A stretch of DNA of 64,000 bases from a virus, in IMG/VR virus record IMGVR_UViG_3300023174_005626, positions 1-64,000 of that record, one strand, 5' to 3'. Below are positions 53,230 to 62,267 of the stretch, one piece after another. How positions within the stretch are numbered: position 1 is the first letter of the stretch; each line of letters begins with the position of its first letter. Below the pieces are notes generated by a model that had not been told where the DNA came from, made no database searches, and saw only the letters and a program-made list of their open reading frames with translations. The translations under genes were made by a program, and so were the position numbers.

Positions 53230-55995
53230 CTTTTCCTTCCAATTTTCTTCTGCTAAATCATACATATAATCAGCCTTAAGACCACGTCTTTCCCAATAAT
53301 TTAATTCTTGTTCGGTAATATCCAAAACATCTTTTTGTAAATCATCTTGGTCACCTTCACCTAACGGATGTCCATTAATTAATTCACACTGAGCTGTTGT
53401 AAAGATTCCCCTTTGTTCAGGGTCAGCAACAATTAACCCATTTCTAACTTCGTCTTGGAACACAACCATCAAAGGTTCAATTCTTTTATTGAATGTTGAT
53501 ACCGCTCTTGGTACATTATAGTCACCCGTTAAATCAGGGTCGTTCTCTAAAATATCTTTATCCAACATATAACAGTTAACCATAACCCCATCTGTAATTG
53601 GTTTTGCCTTAGGGTTATTAAATATGTTCACTGCGTTCGTATCTTTAATTTGTTTAACTGTCATCTTTTGGACATCCCCTTGTGATGCCTTTGTTCCGTT
53701 ATTAACATACATGATTACATCACCCAAGTTAACACTCAAACCGTCTTGTATTGCAAGTTCCATATGAGCCATACGAGACATACTATTACCCGATTTAGTC
53801 TTAGTTGTTAATCTTTTCTTATATTCATCAAGAGTTAGTTTAACCTTCGCTCTTTGTGCAATCTTACTTAATGGAACCTTCTTATCAAATATTTTTTGTA
53901 GATACTCGTAGTAATATTCAACAAACGCCTTACCATCGCCTTGTAATAACATCTTAATTCCTTTATCCAAGAATTCCTCAATATATAATGGTAACTTTTT
54001 AGACTTAATAGAATTGCCAGTCAACTTTATCTTTCCTTTGGCATCCATTACAGCGTAATTTTTTCTGGCAAGATTTATACATGACGGCCAAACCCCATCG
54101 GTATCAAGTGCCATTTCTCCTCTCATGAATATATCATTGTATTCTGCCACGTCAGCCTCAGGTCCATAATACTCCTTACCTTCTTTAACCTTCCAATTCA
54201 AACCACGACCAACATACACACGGTCTTTTGCTTCAGGTGGGGTTGAGAAGTTCACACCATCCGTATCCATAACCAATGGAACATATCCTTTTGTCATAAA
54301 GAATCTAATCATCTGACGAAGATATTGTCTACCTGTACAGGTGATTTGTTCTCCCATATACATGTCACCCCAAGCATAAACCTGAGGAGCTGACAACGCA
54401 CCGAACATTGAGTTAATGAAAATCTTAATCGGTAATTGTTTGTTACCATATGTTGCAGACTTCTTTGGGTCGGTTGTATAAAATTTTTCAGCGAGTTCTT
54501 TGTATTTGATACGGGTATTACGGAAATAACTTAACATTCCTTTCATTGCACCTGTAACATCACAGTCGGGGAATACATCGTGAACCAATTGAATAGATGG
54601 ATATAGTGAACTAAAGTCCAACTTAAGTACGTCCTTGGAATATCCAACCTTCAATAATCTTGATAATCCACCAACGAAATCAGTCTTGGCTTCTTTTGCA
54701 GGAATTGCTAACCCATGTTTGTATGACCAAGCCAACATCAACATCTTCCATAATGTTGCGGTACCCATTGTGGACACTCTCTCATATGTTGTTGGAATCA
54801 TTGCTGCAAGTAGAAATGAACCTTGGTTAAACTCCGTATCAACCTTTAATGTTTCATCCAAGTCATCGTCAAGATATCTCTCAACAAGGTTATCGCCAGT
54901 AGTTTTTATATATACTCCAGGAAACTTAACATCTAAGTCTTGGTATTCTGACGCCTTCTTATATTTTCCATTCTGAACATTTAACCAATACTCCTCTTTG
55001 TTAATATACATTTTGCCAATACTCTCATGGTCAATGTAAACACGGTCAGGAGCTTCAGCATTAATAAACTTGGTAATATATTTCAAACCCGCAGCTTTAA
55101 TACTTGAGTTAATTGCCTGTGCTCTACGAACAGCATGAATAATATCAATTACATTGTAACCCCAAATAGATGTCTGAACATATTCTTCCACCTCATTTGC
55201 AAGTTTTAACATACTGTCCTTTCTTGTGAATGAATGTTGGGGGTGTAATGAACGACAAGCCTTTTTTGGGTCAACACCTAAAATTTTACATCTTTCAAAT
55301 ATCCAATGCCAGTCAAAGTTTGCTGAATTATATCCACCAATAATACTTGGTTTGAGGTCATCTATAACTTTAAAGAACTCAATGATAGAATTCTTCTCCT
55401 GAGACTCATCAAGACACTCAATGACTCTGTGGTATCCTTTATTAGTCTTTATTCCAATCATGAAAATACGACCATCTTTAGGGTCAAGAGCAGTAGTTTC
55501 CAAGTCAAATACAAGTCGGGTGACTTGTTCGTAGTCTTCAAAACCTTTAAATAATCTTTTTTCTTTTGAAATTAAGTATTGTTCTACAGGAGGTAGAATC
55601 ATTATCTTATCCTTTGACTTATCTCCCCAAGGGTCACAACCACCATCTCTAAAGAACTGAATAAGTTCTCTATAACCTTTAAGTGATTTAACCATATATG
55701 TAAGACCTTTTTCAAGTCTTTCATTATCTTTTGTTTCTAATTTATCAATCATGATTCCGTACTTAGTCATAGCCTCTTTTTGTGCGGCTTTGGAATCACC
55801 ATAAAACTTTAATCCGCGCAAATCACCGACCCACGCAAACGGAATAAACGTATCCTTACGGATTTCTTTTCCTTTACCAGGTGCTTCTTTAATTTTGTAA
55901 ATTGAGTTGGATGCGTAGTCAAATTCTATTGCGACTATAAATTCTTCAGGGTCGTTACCATGTAGGAACGATTCTATCTCTTCGTTAGATATCAT
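53206..55995 (-). CDS. gp43: Family B DNA polymerase gp43
   Basis: 929 residues (T4 gp43 898). Exonuclease motif I is FDLETTALD at ~165, with further exo acidic residues in NSANFDWHW and in the Y-x-x-x-D region. Polymerase motif A is KLDFSSLYPSIQ (~458), motif B is around Asn-Ser-Met-Phe-Gly, and motif C is MDTDGVNFS (~573) with the second catalytic Asp in the TDG form. Motif KKLPL-type palm residues follow. The C-terminus resembles the T4 thumb and sliding-clamp region. Its 3' end overlaps the gene on the other strand by 24 bases. A TATTTATA box lies 57 bases upstream. Confidence 0.9.
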   Translation of the reverse strand: MISNEEIESFLHGNDPEEFIVAIEFDYASNSIYKIKEAPGKGKEIRKDTFIPFAWVGDLRGLKFYGDSKAAQKEAMTKYGIMIDKLETKDNERLEKGLTYMVKSLKGYRELIQFFRDGGCDPWGDKSKDKIMILPPVEQYLISKEKRLFKGFEDYEQVTRLVFDLETTALDPKDGRIFMIGIKTNKGYHRVIECLDESQEKNSIIEFFKVIDDLKPSIIGGYNSANFDWHWIFERCKILGVDPKKACRSLHPQHSFTRKDSMLKLANEVEEYVQTSIWGYNVIDIIHAVRRAQAINSSIKAAGLKYITKFINAEAPDRVYIDHESIGKMYINKEEYWLNVQNGKYKKASEYQDLDVKFPGVYIKTTGDNLVERYLDDDLDETLKVDTEFNQGSFLLAAMIPTTYERVSTMGTATLWKMLMLAWSYKHGLAIPAKEAKTDFVGGLSRLLKVGYSKDVLKLDFSSLYPSIQLVHDVFPDCDVTGAMKGMLSYFRNTRIKYKELAEKFYTTDPKKSATYGNKQLPIKIFINSMFGALSAPQVYAWGDMYMGEQITCTGRQYLRQMIRFFMTKGYVPLVMDTDGVNFSTPPEAKDRVYVGRGLNWKVKEGKEYYGPEADVAEYNDIFMRGEMALDTDGVWPSCINLARKNYAVMDAKGKIKLTGNSIKSKKLPLYIEEFLDKGIKMLLQGDGKAFVEYYYEYLQKIFDKKVPLSKIAQRAKVKLTLDEYKKRLTTKTKSGNSMSRMAHMELAIQDGLSVNLGDVIMYVNNGTKASQGDVQKMTVKQIKDTNAVNIFNNPKAKPITDGVMVNCYMLDKDILENDPDLTGDYNVPRAVSTFNKRIEPLMVVFQDEVRNGLIVADPEQRGIFTTAQCELINGHPLGEGDQDDLQKDVLDITEQELNYWERRGLKADYMYDLAEENWKEKLGLLQTV

Positions 55996-56023
55996 AATAT
56001 ATTTTTTAGAGTGGTCTATTAGC

Positions 56024-56041
56024 TTTCACAATATGTGAAAT
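56024..56041. other. Inverted repeat in polymerase leader
   Basis: The sequence TTTCACA-ATA-TGTGAAA (plus strand) forms a 7-bp stem with a very short loop. It lies within the transcribed leader of the polymerase gene, where T4 gp43 is known to repress its own message through a hairpin. A DNA-binding operator is also possible. Confidence 0.4.
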
Positions 56042-56052
56042 TTACCTTCCTC

Positions 56053-56060
56053 TATAAATA
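56053..56060 (-). promoter_or_regulatory. TATTTATA box upstream of DNA polymerase
   Basis: Ends 57 bases before the polymerase ATG; the leader between holds TTTCACATATTGTGAAA, an imperfect inverted repeat that could act as an operator for autoregulation, as known for T4 gp43 (inference). Confidence 0.42.
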
Positions 56061-56085
56061 TAAAAAATCTTGTGAATTAATCAAA

Positions 56086-56463
56086 TTAACAACAAGCAGT
56101 TTCAGAAATAAAACTATCTTGAATATTAACATAAAGTTCTTCTCTGATTGGTAAAATTAAATTTCCCTCGTCATTCTTAATTAAAAATTGACCTTGGTAT
56201 CTACCAACAGTATCCGTATCGTATTTTGTAAATTTAAAATAGATATAATATTCTGTGGATGCGCCTTCAGGTAAAATTAAACTAACAATTTCACATGGAG
56301 CAGAAACTATCTTAGGTATACCTGTTTCTACGTTAATCATAGAAAAATAAATTGAGGACACTTCAAGTGCCTGCATCAACTCAAGATACCCAGCTCTACC
56401 GTCTTTAACAACCTGCATTTTTAAAACAGGTAACGTTGCATTCTTTTTGATAAAAAATTCCAT
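56086..56463 (-). CDS. Small beta-rich protein downstream of glycosyltransferases
   Basis: 125 residues from the ATG at 56463; a longer frame from 56568 would extend into the glycosyltransferase gene and is rejected. Starts MEFFIKKNATLPVL, and shows alternating strands ending TACC. No family recognised; similar short proteins are common among phage virion genes. A TATTTATT box lies three bases upstream of the ATG, and the ATG is 17 bases past the stop of the glycosyltransferase above. Confidence 0.5.
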   Translation of the reverse strand: MEFFIKKNATLPVLKMQVVKDGRAGYLELMQALEVSSIYFSMINVETGIPKIVSAPCEIVSLILPEGASTEYYIYFKFTKYDTDTVGRYQGQFLIKNDEGNLILPIREELYVNIQDSFISETACC

Positions 56464-56466
56464 AAC

Positions 56467-56474
56467 AATAAATA
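56467..56474 (-). promoter_or_regulatory. TATTTATT box
   Basis: Three bases before the ATG at 56463, inside the intergenic gap. Confidence 0.4.
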
Positions 56475-56479
56475 TATTG

Positions 56480-58156
56480 TTATGACTCTTTACGAAGGTC
56501 TCCGCTATAATGTTCAAATCTATTATGCTCAGTTGGTGTTGCCAACAATAAACCAGGATAAAGTTCATCCTTTTTTATTAGCTGATACATATGACTCATC
56601 CAAGTTTGTTCAAACGGATGTGCCCATGTTACGTCTAAGAACATTTTTTTATTTCCTGGTCTGCTAACAAGTTGAGGCCAGTTACAATAATAAACATCAC
56701 CCATAGTATATGGTAATCCTTTATGACTTAAAACATGAGTATATACTGATTTTGGTGCATTTGGGTCTAATCCTTGGACAGGTAATCTATTTTTACCAGG
56801 CCAAAATTGTTCTCTAATGTGTTGAGGTACATTATACCAAGCCCATTGAGTTCCATTATCCCCATAAAATTCTGAATAATTAAGTTTTAAGAAATCAAAA
56901 TTTTCTTTCTTCATAACTTCTAACGACTTAGTATAAAGATTTGGAATATATCTATTAAACCCATTTCTGCAAACAGCTCCTTCATTTGGAAAAAAGAACA
57001 TGTCATCTTCAAAAAATAAGTAATAATCTAATTCAGTTGCGTCAAAATGTTCTGCAATAAACTGTCTTCCTCCACATATCCCTAAATTATCTTTCTTTAT
57101 ATGTGTAAAATTATGTTGATTACAAAGTGAGGCATATTCATCAAAAGTTGATTCGTCAGAAGAGTTATCTAATAAAAACTTTTCAGTCTTAAGTAAGTAA
57201 TCTTTGTCGTATTCAGTCATTGATTTAATCAACGTTCTGAATTGATTTGGACTATTAAAAGTAATAACATACAATCCAACTTTAGATGTGTCTAAATTAT
57301 TAACAGATTCAACTACTTTAGCCTCGTTCTTTAGTTTTAAATTATCGTTTTTTAAGTCCTCAAAGAATTTTCCAACTAATCCATTACCCTCAATTTCAAA
57401 ATAATTTATTAAATCAGAATGTTTATAACACATAATACTGAAAATAGATTCTTCAGTACCCATATAACCTTCTTCTAATGTTGTTTTTAATAATGAATAA
57501 TAAATTCCATTAATATCACCAATAGAGTCTTTAGGTCCACCAAAAAACCCACCTCTAGCAACTTTAGTTACTTTATCTCCAGCAATTGAATTTAACTTAT
57601 TATATTCAAAACCATGAATTTCGGTTTCAGCCGCATAAGGAAAACAAATAAATGAAAACTTAGAAATGTATTTTGGTAACTTATCTAAAACTTTATCGTG
57701 TGTAAAATAACCAGGATGAACAGTATTTGTTAATCCACCATCAATCCAAAAAAGATATTCTGAATTAAATTGGTCCATAATCTTAGCGTCATTTAATAAA
57801 AACACTTTAGACATAACCAATGGATTATAGTTTTCTAATCTTGCTTGTGTTGAATCTTTTAACCAACCAGATAAATTAGACCAACTTTCGTTGTTTCTAA
57901 TCTTCTGAATCATGTCAAAAAATTCGTTTTCTCTGAACCAACTCAAAGGTCTCGTAATAAACTGAGTATTATCTTTTGACCTTCTTTCAAAAACAAAATC
58001 TTTAAGTTCTTCATCACCAAAAATAATCATATTGGCATCAACACCTAATAATGAACTAAATTTGTCCAAATAATGTTGATAAGTTCTTGACCATCCTTCA
58101 GTTAGTTCATCTCTACCAATGTTCCATATCCCTGTTACTAATGTTATCTTACTCAT
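56480..58156 (-). CDS. Two-domain glycosyltransferase (HtrL/YibB-like plus GT2-like)
   Basis: 558 residues. The N-terminal ~280 residues match the HtrL/YibB family: TLVTGIWNIGRDE at the start and FWIDGGLTNT, a DxD-like acidic strand, around 145. The C-terminal ~250 residues look like a GT-A fold glycosyltransferase: LYVITFNSPNQFRTLIKSM, then GICGGRQF and FFEDDMFFF, whose Glu-Asp-Asp serves as metal/sugar-nucleotide site. It probably transfers sugars onto a phage-made acceptor, protein or glycan. It overlaps the next gene upstream by eight bases, so the cassette is coupled. Confidence 0.72.
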   Translation of the reverse strand: MSKITLVTGIWNIGRDELTEGWSRTYQHYLDKFSSLLGVDANMIIFGDEELKDFVFERRSKDNTQFITRPLSWFRENEFFDMIQKIRNNESWSNLSGWLKDSTQARLENYNPLVMSKVFLLNDAKIMDQFNSEYLFWIDGGLTNTVHPGYFTHDKVLDKLPKYISKFSFICFPYAAETEIHGFEYNKLNSIAGDKVTKVARGGFFGGPKDSIGDINGIYYSLLKTTLEEGYMGTEESIFSIMCYKHSDLINYFEIEGNGLVGKFFEDLKNDNLKLKNEAKVVESVNNLDTSKVGLYVITFNSPNQFRTLIKSMTEYDKDYLLKTEKFLLDNSSDESTFDEYASLCNQHNFTHIKKDNLGICGGRQFIAEHFDATELDYYLFFEDDMFFFPNEGAVCRNGFNRYIPNLYTKSLEVMKKENFDFLKLNYSEFYGDNGTQWAWYNVPQHIREQFWPGKNRLPVQGLDPNAPKSVYTHVLSHKGLPYTMGDVYYCNWPQLVSRPGNKKMFLDVTWAHPFEQTWMSHMYQLIKKDELYPGLLLATPTEHNRFEHYSGDLRKES

Positions 58157-59033
58157 AAATTCTATTAAATTCTTCTAATATTTTAAAAAAGCTTTTATTT
58201 TTTTGGAACAACTCATCTGATGTTCCTTGAGGTGCATTATCTCTACACCACCATATATCAAAATGTTTTCTATAAAATAAATCTTGGTGGTTAAAATACA
58301 TCAAAGTCATAATTTGTTCCTCATGAGGTAACCCATTATCATTACCCAAAACACTTTGGGCATAATTTTCAAAAGTTGTTACTACGTTATCCCATTTATC
58401 TCTATGACCTCCAAACATTCCACCTATGATATGAATACTTCTATCATAGTTAACATACCATTTCGGGTCTACAGTTCCTGACCAATAATTTCTATCATTT
58501 TCTTTACCAAATAACAAAAATTTATCTCCAGTGTCTTCAATAACATTTTTTAAGAAATTATTATTAAAAAGATTACTTTCGTAAAACCTTTTCATTGAAT
58601 GGTGTTGTTCGTCAAGATATTTTAAAGGAATAAGTCCACAATGGGATAATCCCGCATCAACCCAATAATAGTTGTCATAAGATTTATCTTCATTCCACCA
58701 CCAACTAAATTTAGAATATTGAATTTCAATACATCTATCTCCTCTTTTAATGTCCTCAACATTCTTTCTTGAATTGATTAAATCTTTAAATTTACAATTC
58801 TCAAGGTCAAAAACTTGGAATTTTAATTGATTCTCAGATATATTATTTTGGGAATAAAAAAATTCTTTTAAGGATTCAATTTCTCTGTCTGATGTATAAC
58901 AAAGAAAATCCGCATCAGTCATTTTAAGTAATGAAAGAAGACTATATCTATAATGTGAACCTCTGTTAGGTCTTCCACCTAATTCGGTTCCATTTAAATC
59001 ACTATAAATTGCGGTAATTATTTTAGTTGACAT
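58149..59033 (-). CDS. HtrL/YibB-like putative glycosyltransferase
   Basis: 294 residues, similar in layout to the N-terminal half of its downstream neighbour: a TKIITAIYSDLNGTELGGR start, a 'CIEIQYSKFSW' helix, and YYWVDAGLSH, with an acidic site at the end of a strand. No C-terminal GT2 domain. The pair may be a duplication within the cassette. It overlaps both neighbours by about ten bases. Confidence 0.62.
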   Translation of the reverse strand: MSTKIITAIYSDLNGTELGGRPNRGSHYRYSLLSLLKMTDADFLCYTSDREIESLKEFFYSQNNISENQLKFQVFDLENCKFKDLINSRKNVEDIKRGDRCIEIQYSKFSWWWNEDKSYDNYYWVDAGLSHCGLIPLKYLDEQHHSMKRFYESNLFNNNFLKNVIEDTGDKFLLFGKENDRNYWSGTVDPKWYVNYDRSIHIIGGMFGGHRDKWDNVVTTFENYAQSVLGNDNGLPHEEQIMTLMYFNHQDLFYRKHFDIWWCRDNAPQGTSDELFQKNKSFFKILEEFNRIYE

Positions 59034-59766
59034 TATATGGTAAGTGTTGTTTTTGAATTTTTATTTTTTTGTTTTCACTTTCATTTAAATATTGTCCAGG
59101 AATTTTAATTGGAGAATACTGATTCCAATTATATGTTTGAGTATAGAAATTATTGTACATACCATGAGACACGTCAGAATAAGAATTTTTTTGTGGAGCA
59201 ATTGGTAATACAGGTGCAAAACATTGTACAACAGGGTAAACATGTTTAACCAATTGTTCATCAATAGGAAGAACATAATCTCCACTTTGGAAAGCATATT
59301 CTTTAATATTTTCTACAAGTTGGAATGATGACACATCATAGATAAGAATATTTGTTGCAAATGTTTCAGTTAATCTATCATGTGGTTTTGGTGGTAAATT
59401 AGTTAAGTCTAACAACATGTTATACTTTTCACTAATATTCATTGGTCTGTTTAAAGTTGGTGCCAAATTCATAACACCAAACTCAATACCATCAATTTGT
59501 TTTTCCAAATCTTCAATAAATGATTTTGAATATGGCATCACATCACAATCATCTTCTATAACCATTACACGTTTATACCCTCTTTCTTTAGCAATATTTA
59601 TAATTCCTAAATGAGAAAGGGTACAACCCATATAACTATTCCTATTAACAGCACTGAATACCTCGTAATCCCAACCAATATAATCCAATTCAAATTTAAT
59701 ATCCTCTAATCTATCTGGTCTTGTTTCTAAGTTGACTACAAACTTTGGTAATTCATTAAATTTCAT
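59023..59766 (-). CDS. Glycosyltransferase family 25 protein
   Basis: 247 residues. Matches the GT25 (LPS biosynthesis) signature: FVVNLETRPDRL at the start, GCTLSHLGIINIAKERG, and VMVIEDDCDV, with the Glu-Asp-Asp metal motif near residue 72. These enzymes add galactose or related sugars to lipo-oligosaccharide or proteins. In a phage, it may modify fibre proteins or host surface glycans. Overlaps the upstream gene by eleven bases. Confidence 0.85.
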   Translation of the reverse strand: MKFNELPKFVVNLETRPDRLEDIKFELDYIGWDYEVFSAVNRNSYMGCTLSHLGIINIAKERGYKRVMVIEDDCDVMPYSKSFIEDLEKQIDGIEFGVMNLAPTLNRPMNISEKYNMLLDLTNLPPKPHDRLTETFATNILIYDVSSFQLVENIKEYAFQSGDYVLPIDEQLVKHVYPVVQCFAPVLPIAPQKNSYSDVSHGMYNNFYTQTYNWNQYSPIKIPGQYLNESENKKIKIQKQHLPYNVN

Positions 59767-61034
59767 TAACTAACAACATTATGATTTAGTTGACCTGTTA
59801 ATCTATCACACCAACCTTTTGATTCTGAGTGTGGCCAAACAACCCAGTATGATGGTAATTCTGTTGTTTGGAACTCTCTCCAAACTTTACAATAACCATC
59901 AGGGTCTCTCATGAAACCAGCAATTTCGTTTTTATCTGCATCCTTTCTAAATAAAGTCTCATCTTTTGCATTATGGAATGCCACAACCCAAAAGTCATAA
60001 TCTTTTTCGGGAACACTTGAATAACCAACATCAATACAATGTTTGTATATTGTTGCAAAACTATCCATCCATTCTTCTTCTGTTTCAAAGTTATATGGAC
60101 TTGGTGGATATTGTTTGTCTAAACAATGTTTGTCAATTGCTCTTCTTTCAAACAATAAGCCAGAATATTTTTCATAATCTCTTAAAGTTCTAACAGTGCC
60201 AAATCCAAATGGTCCATCATGACCTTCTTGAACTTCACCATCCATACCAAATAATTTTCTATTAGTTAAATGAGAAACTCTATTTTTTTCTCCCCAAGTC
60301 TTATCATCATCCCATTGTTTTGTTCTACCCTTACGAGTGTACTCATGGTAAACTACAGGAACATGTGGGTGGAATAAATCATAACCCCATGTATAAGCTC
60401 TTGCCGCAATTGAAATCTCTTCTCCGTGGAAATAGTATTCAGGGTTGTGTTGAACTTCTACTGAAAACTCACCTAATGTAAAACAGAAGTGAGCAGAATA
60501 AAATCTTGCTGTTACAGGTTTTGTCATTTCTCTCCAACCTGGAATTGTTTCAGGTAAGAAGAATACAGCACCTTCAGGAATAAATCTATCAAATGCCATT
60601 CTCCAAGCATCTTGTGCTCTACCTGCAGGGTCATTGTCAGGGTCAAAAGATGGGACATAACCCGTAAGTAGAGGTTTCTTGTACCCATCCTTTTGTAACC
60701 CCTTTATCATTTTGATAAGAACATCATCCCAATCTTTAATGAATCTCATGTGAGAATCAATTTGAAGGGTATATGTTTCACCATCATAAAGTTGTTGTGT
60801 TAGGTTTCTGGCCCAACAAACTCCTTTGGCGTCTTGATATGGGATATCTAAGATTTTAAATCTTTTATCGGTTCTGAATTCATCTAAGTTATCAAAACCA
60901 TCTGTTTCGCTAAATTGTCTTGCGATTGCAAAAACCAAATTTTTAGGTTTCTTAGCGTTGGCAATCATATCTTTTAACGTTGGGATTAATTGTGGGTCCC
61001 TGTAGGATGCGATTTGAATAAAAATTTTGCTCAT
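59766..61034 (-). CDS. GlcNAc-type glycosyltransferase (PF11397-like)
   Basis: 422 residues. IFIQIASYRDPQL, LPTLKDMIANAKKP, GVCWARNLTQ and YTLQIDSHMRF are the hallmarks of the UDP-GlcNAc transferase family related to eukaryotic Skp1 O-GlcNAc transferase; a later HGEEISIAARAYTWGYD holds a further catalytic acid. Family members modify hydroxyl groups on proteins. It is the first gene of the cassette, which fits with the Thr-rich stalk genes just upstream, and it ends with a one-base overlap into the GT25 gene. Confidence 0.82.
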   Translation of the reverse strand: MSKIFIQIASYRDPQLIPTLKDMIANAKKPKNLVFAIARQFSETDGFDNLDEFRTDKRFKILDIPYQDAKGVCWARNLTQQLYDGETYTLQIDSHMRFIKDWDDVLIKMIKGLQKDGYKKPLLTGYVPSFDPDNDPAGRAQDAWRMAFDRFIPEGAVFFLPETIPGWREMTKPVTARFYSAHFCFTLGEFSVEVQHNPEYYFHGEEISIAARAYTWGYDLFHPHVPVVYHEYTRKGRTKQWDDDKTWGEKNRVSHLTNRKLFGMDGEVQEGHDGPFGFGTVRTLRDYEKYSGLLFERRAIDKHCLDKQYPPSPYNFETEEEWMDSFATIYKHCIDVGYSSVPEKDYDFWVVAFHNAKDETLFRKDADKNEIAGFMRDPDGYCKVWREFQTTELPSYWVVWPHSESKGWCDRLTGQLNHNVVS

Positions 61035-61049
61035 TTATAGTATTTTGTC

Positions 61050-61086
61050 TTAAAAATAAAAAACCCTCCACAAAAGTAGAGGGTTT
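61050..61086 (-). terminator. Intrinsic terminator after stalk protein gene
   Basis: Stem AAACCCTC / GAGGGTTT (61061-61086) with a ten-base loop, minus strand continuing TTTTATTTTTAAG. It separates stalk protein expression from the glycosyltransferases. Confidence 0.8.
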
Positions 61087-61109
61087 CTGAATATAATAAA
61101 TTATTATTT

Positions 61110-62186
61110 TTAACAACCTGATGGGTCGACAGCCGTAATCTGTCCAGAACCACCTGTAACTTCAAACACCGCAGTTCCATTTGAGTAGAAACCATTCATA
61201 ACTGGGGTAGTTAAACTTGAGTTGTAGTATAAGAATTCTGCAATGTTTGGACCAATTCCTCCTGCAACAGTTCCGTAGATTGTATTAGGAGCCCCACTGA
61301 AATCAATACAAGCTAAGTTTGCTGTACTACCTGTACCTAAAATATAGGTGTAATAACCAAATGTTGGTGTAGGAGATGGTGTGTTAGTTGGTGTCTTAGT
61401 CATTGTTGGTGTCATTGTTGGAGTTGGAGTTAACGTTACACATATTGTAACTGAACCTACAACATTTCCATTAGTATCTAATTGTGAAACATATCCACCA
61501 TTTTGAATAAATCCTGTCATATTAATTGTCGCATCTCCTGTTGAAATATTAGAGAATTGAGTACTTAAATCAAATTGTGAATTATTTCCGTAAACAGTTA
61601 CTGTTGGGTTATATCGTCCACAAGCTTCGTCATGAGTTGTTCCTGAGTAAACAGTAAATGCAACTTTAGAACGTGTTGGTGTTGGTGTTTGTGTTGGTGT
61701 GCACGTTGGTGTCACAGCAGCAGTTCCTGTTGGAGTGTTAGTTGGTGTTTGTGTTGTTGTGCACGTTGGTGTCACAGCAGCAGTTCCTGTTGGAGTGTTA
61801 GTTGGTGTTTTTGTGTTAGTTGGTGTCGGTGTCACAGCAGCAGTTCCTGTTGGAGTGTTAGTTGGTGTTCCTGTGTTAGTTGGTGTTTGAGTTTGAGTTG
61901 GTGTTTGAGTTTGAGTTACGCTTGGTGTTGGTGTATTTGTTGGTGTTAGTGTCGGTGTTGGAGTCGGAGTTGCAGTAGCATTTAATGGAGGGAAAGGTCC
62001 TTGATTAACTAAAAGTATCACATTTGAAAATGCAGTACTGTATGAGTTATTTATCAACCAAATGTTTTTAGTTTCACTTGGGTCCAAAGGAACTTGGTAT
62101 TCCCACATATTGTCATCACATCTTCTATAACTAAAATTTGCTATTGAAGTTCCTGTGTTCGTTAAAGTATATTTGCTACATGCCAT
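61110..62186 (-). CDS. Modular fibre-like protein with Thr/Pro stalk
   Basis: 358 residues. An N-terminal Cys-containing beta domain (1-70) is followed by a Thr/Pro stalk (~71-168), which contains a 20-residue repeated unit ([10 protein letters not shown] core). Then comes a domain of about 80 residues marked by DEAC, VTVYGNN and TICV, a second short Thr/Pro stalk, and a related C-terminal domain (ANLAC ... TIYG ... DPSGC). The Thr-rich stalk is a mucin-like O-glycosylation candidate. No signal peptide or membrane segment is seen, so a virion fibre/spike is more likely than a secreted protein. A TATTTATT box precedes the ATG by 18 bases. Confidence 0.68.
   Translation of the reverse strand: MACSKYTLTNTGTSIANFSYRRCDDNMWEYQVPLDPSETKNIWLINNSYSTAFSNVILLVNQGPFPPLNATATPTPTPTLTPTNTPTPSVTQTQTPTQTQTPTNTGTPTNTPTGTAAVTPTPTNTKTPTNTPTGTAAVTPTCTTTQTPTNTPTGTAAVTPTCTPTQTPTPTRSKVAFTVYSGTTHDEACGRYNPTVTVYGNNSQFDLSTQFSNISTGDATINMTGFIQNGGYVSQLDTNGNVVGSVTICVTLTPTPTMTPTMTKTPTNTPSPTPTFGYYTYILGTGSTANLACIDFSGAPNTIYGTVAGGIGPNIAEFLYYNSSLTTPVMNGFYSNGTAVFEVTGGSGQITAVDPSGC
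61681..61860. repeat. Three tandem 60-bp repeats in stalk gene
   Basis: Three near-identical 60-base units in a row (61681, 61741, 61801), sharing GTCACAGCAGCAGTTCCTGT and adjacent bases and encoding a 20-residue stalk unit. High identity points to recent expansion; copy number probably varies. Confidence 0.9.
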
Positions 62187-62204
62187 CTTATTTCTTATTT
62201 ATCT

Positions 62205-62212
62205 AATAAATA
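62205..62212 (-). promoter_or_regulatory. Late-type promoter box TATTTATT
   Basis: Eighteen bases before the ATG at 62186. Confidence 0.5.
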
Positions 62213-62267
62213 CTAAGATTTTGGCTAATTTATTCAAGAAGAATAAAAAAATATTTTTTGTTAAAAG

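Noticed and set aside
56086-56568. 160-residue version of the small protein below the glycosyltransferases
   Set aside because: Extra N-terminus lies inside the upstream glycosyltransferase gene in another frame; ATG at 56463 follows the box and gives a sensible start.
61681-61860. CRISPR-like tandem repeats
   Set aside because: Units are contiguous without spacers and keep the reading frame of a stalk protein.
61689-61949. Plus-strand Cys/Ser/Trp-rich frame, like a toxin or metal-binding protein
   Set aside because: It is the antisense shadow of the Thr/Pro stalk repeats; its repeats mirror the codons of the real gene, and it has no start context of its own.
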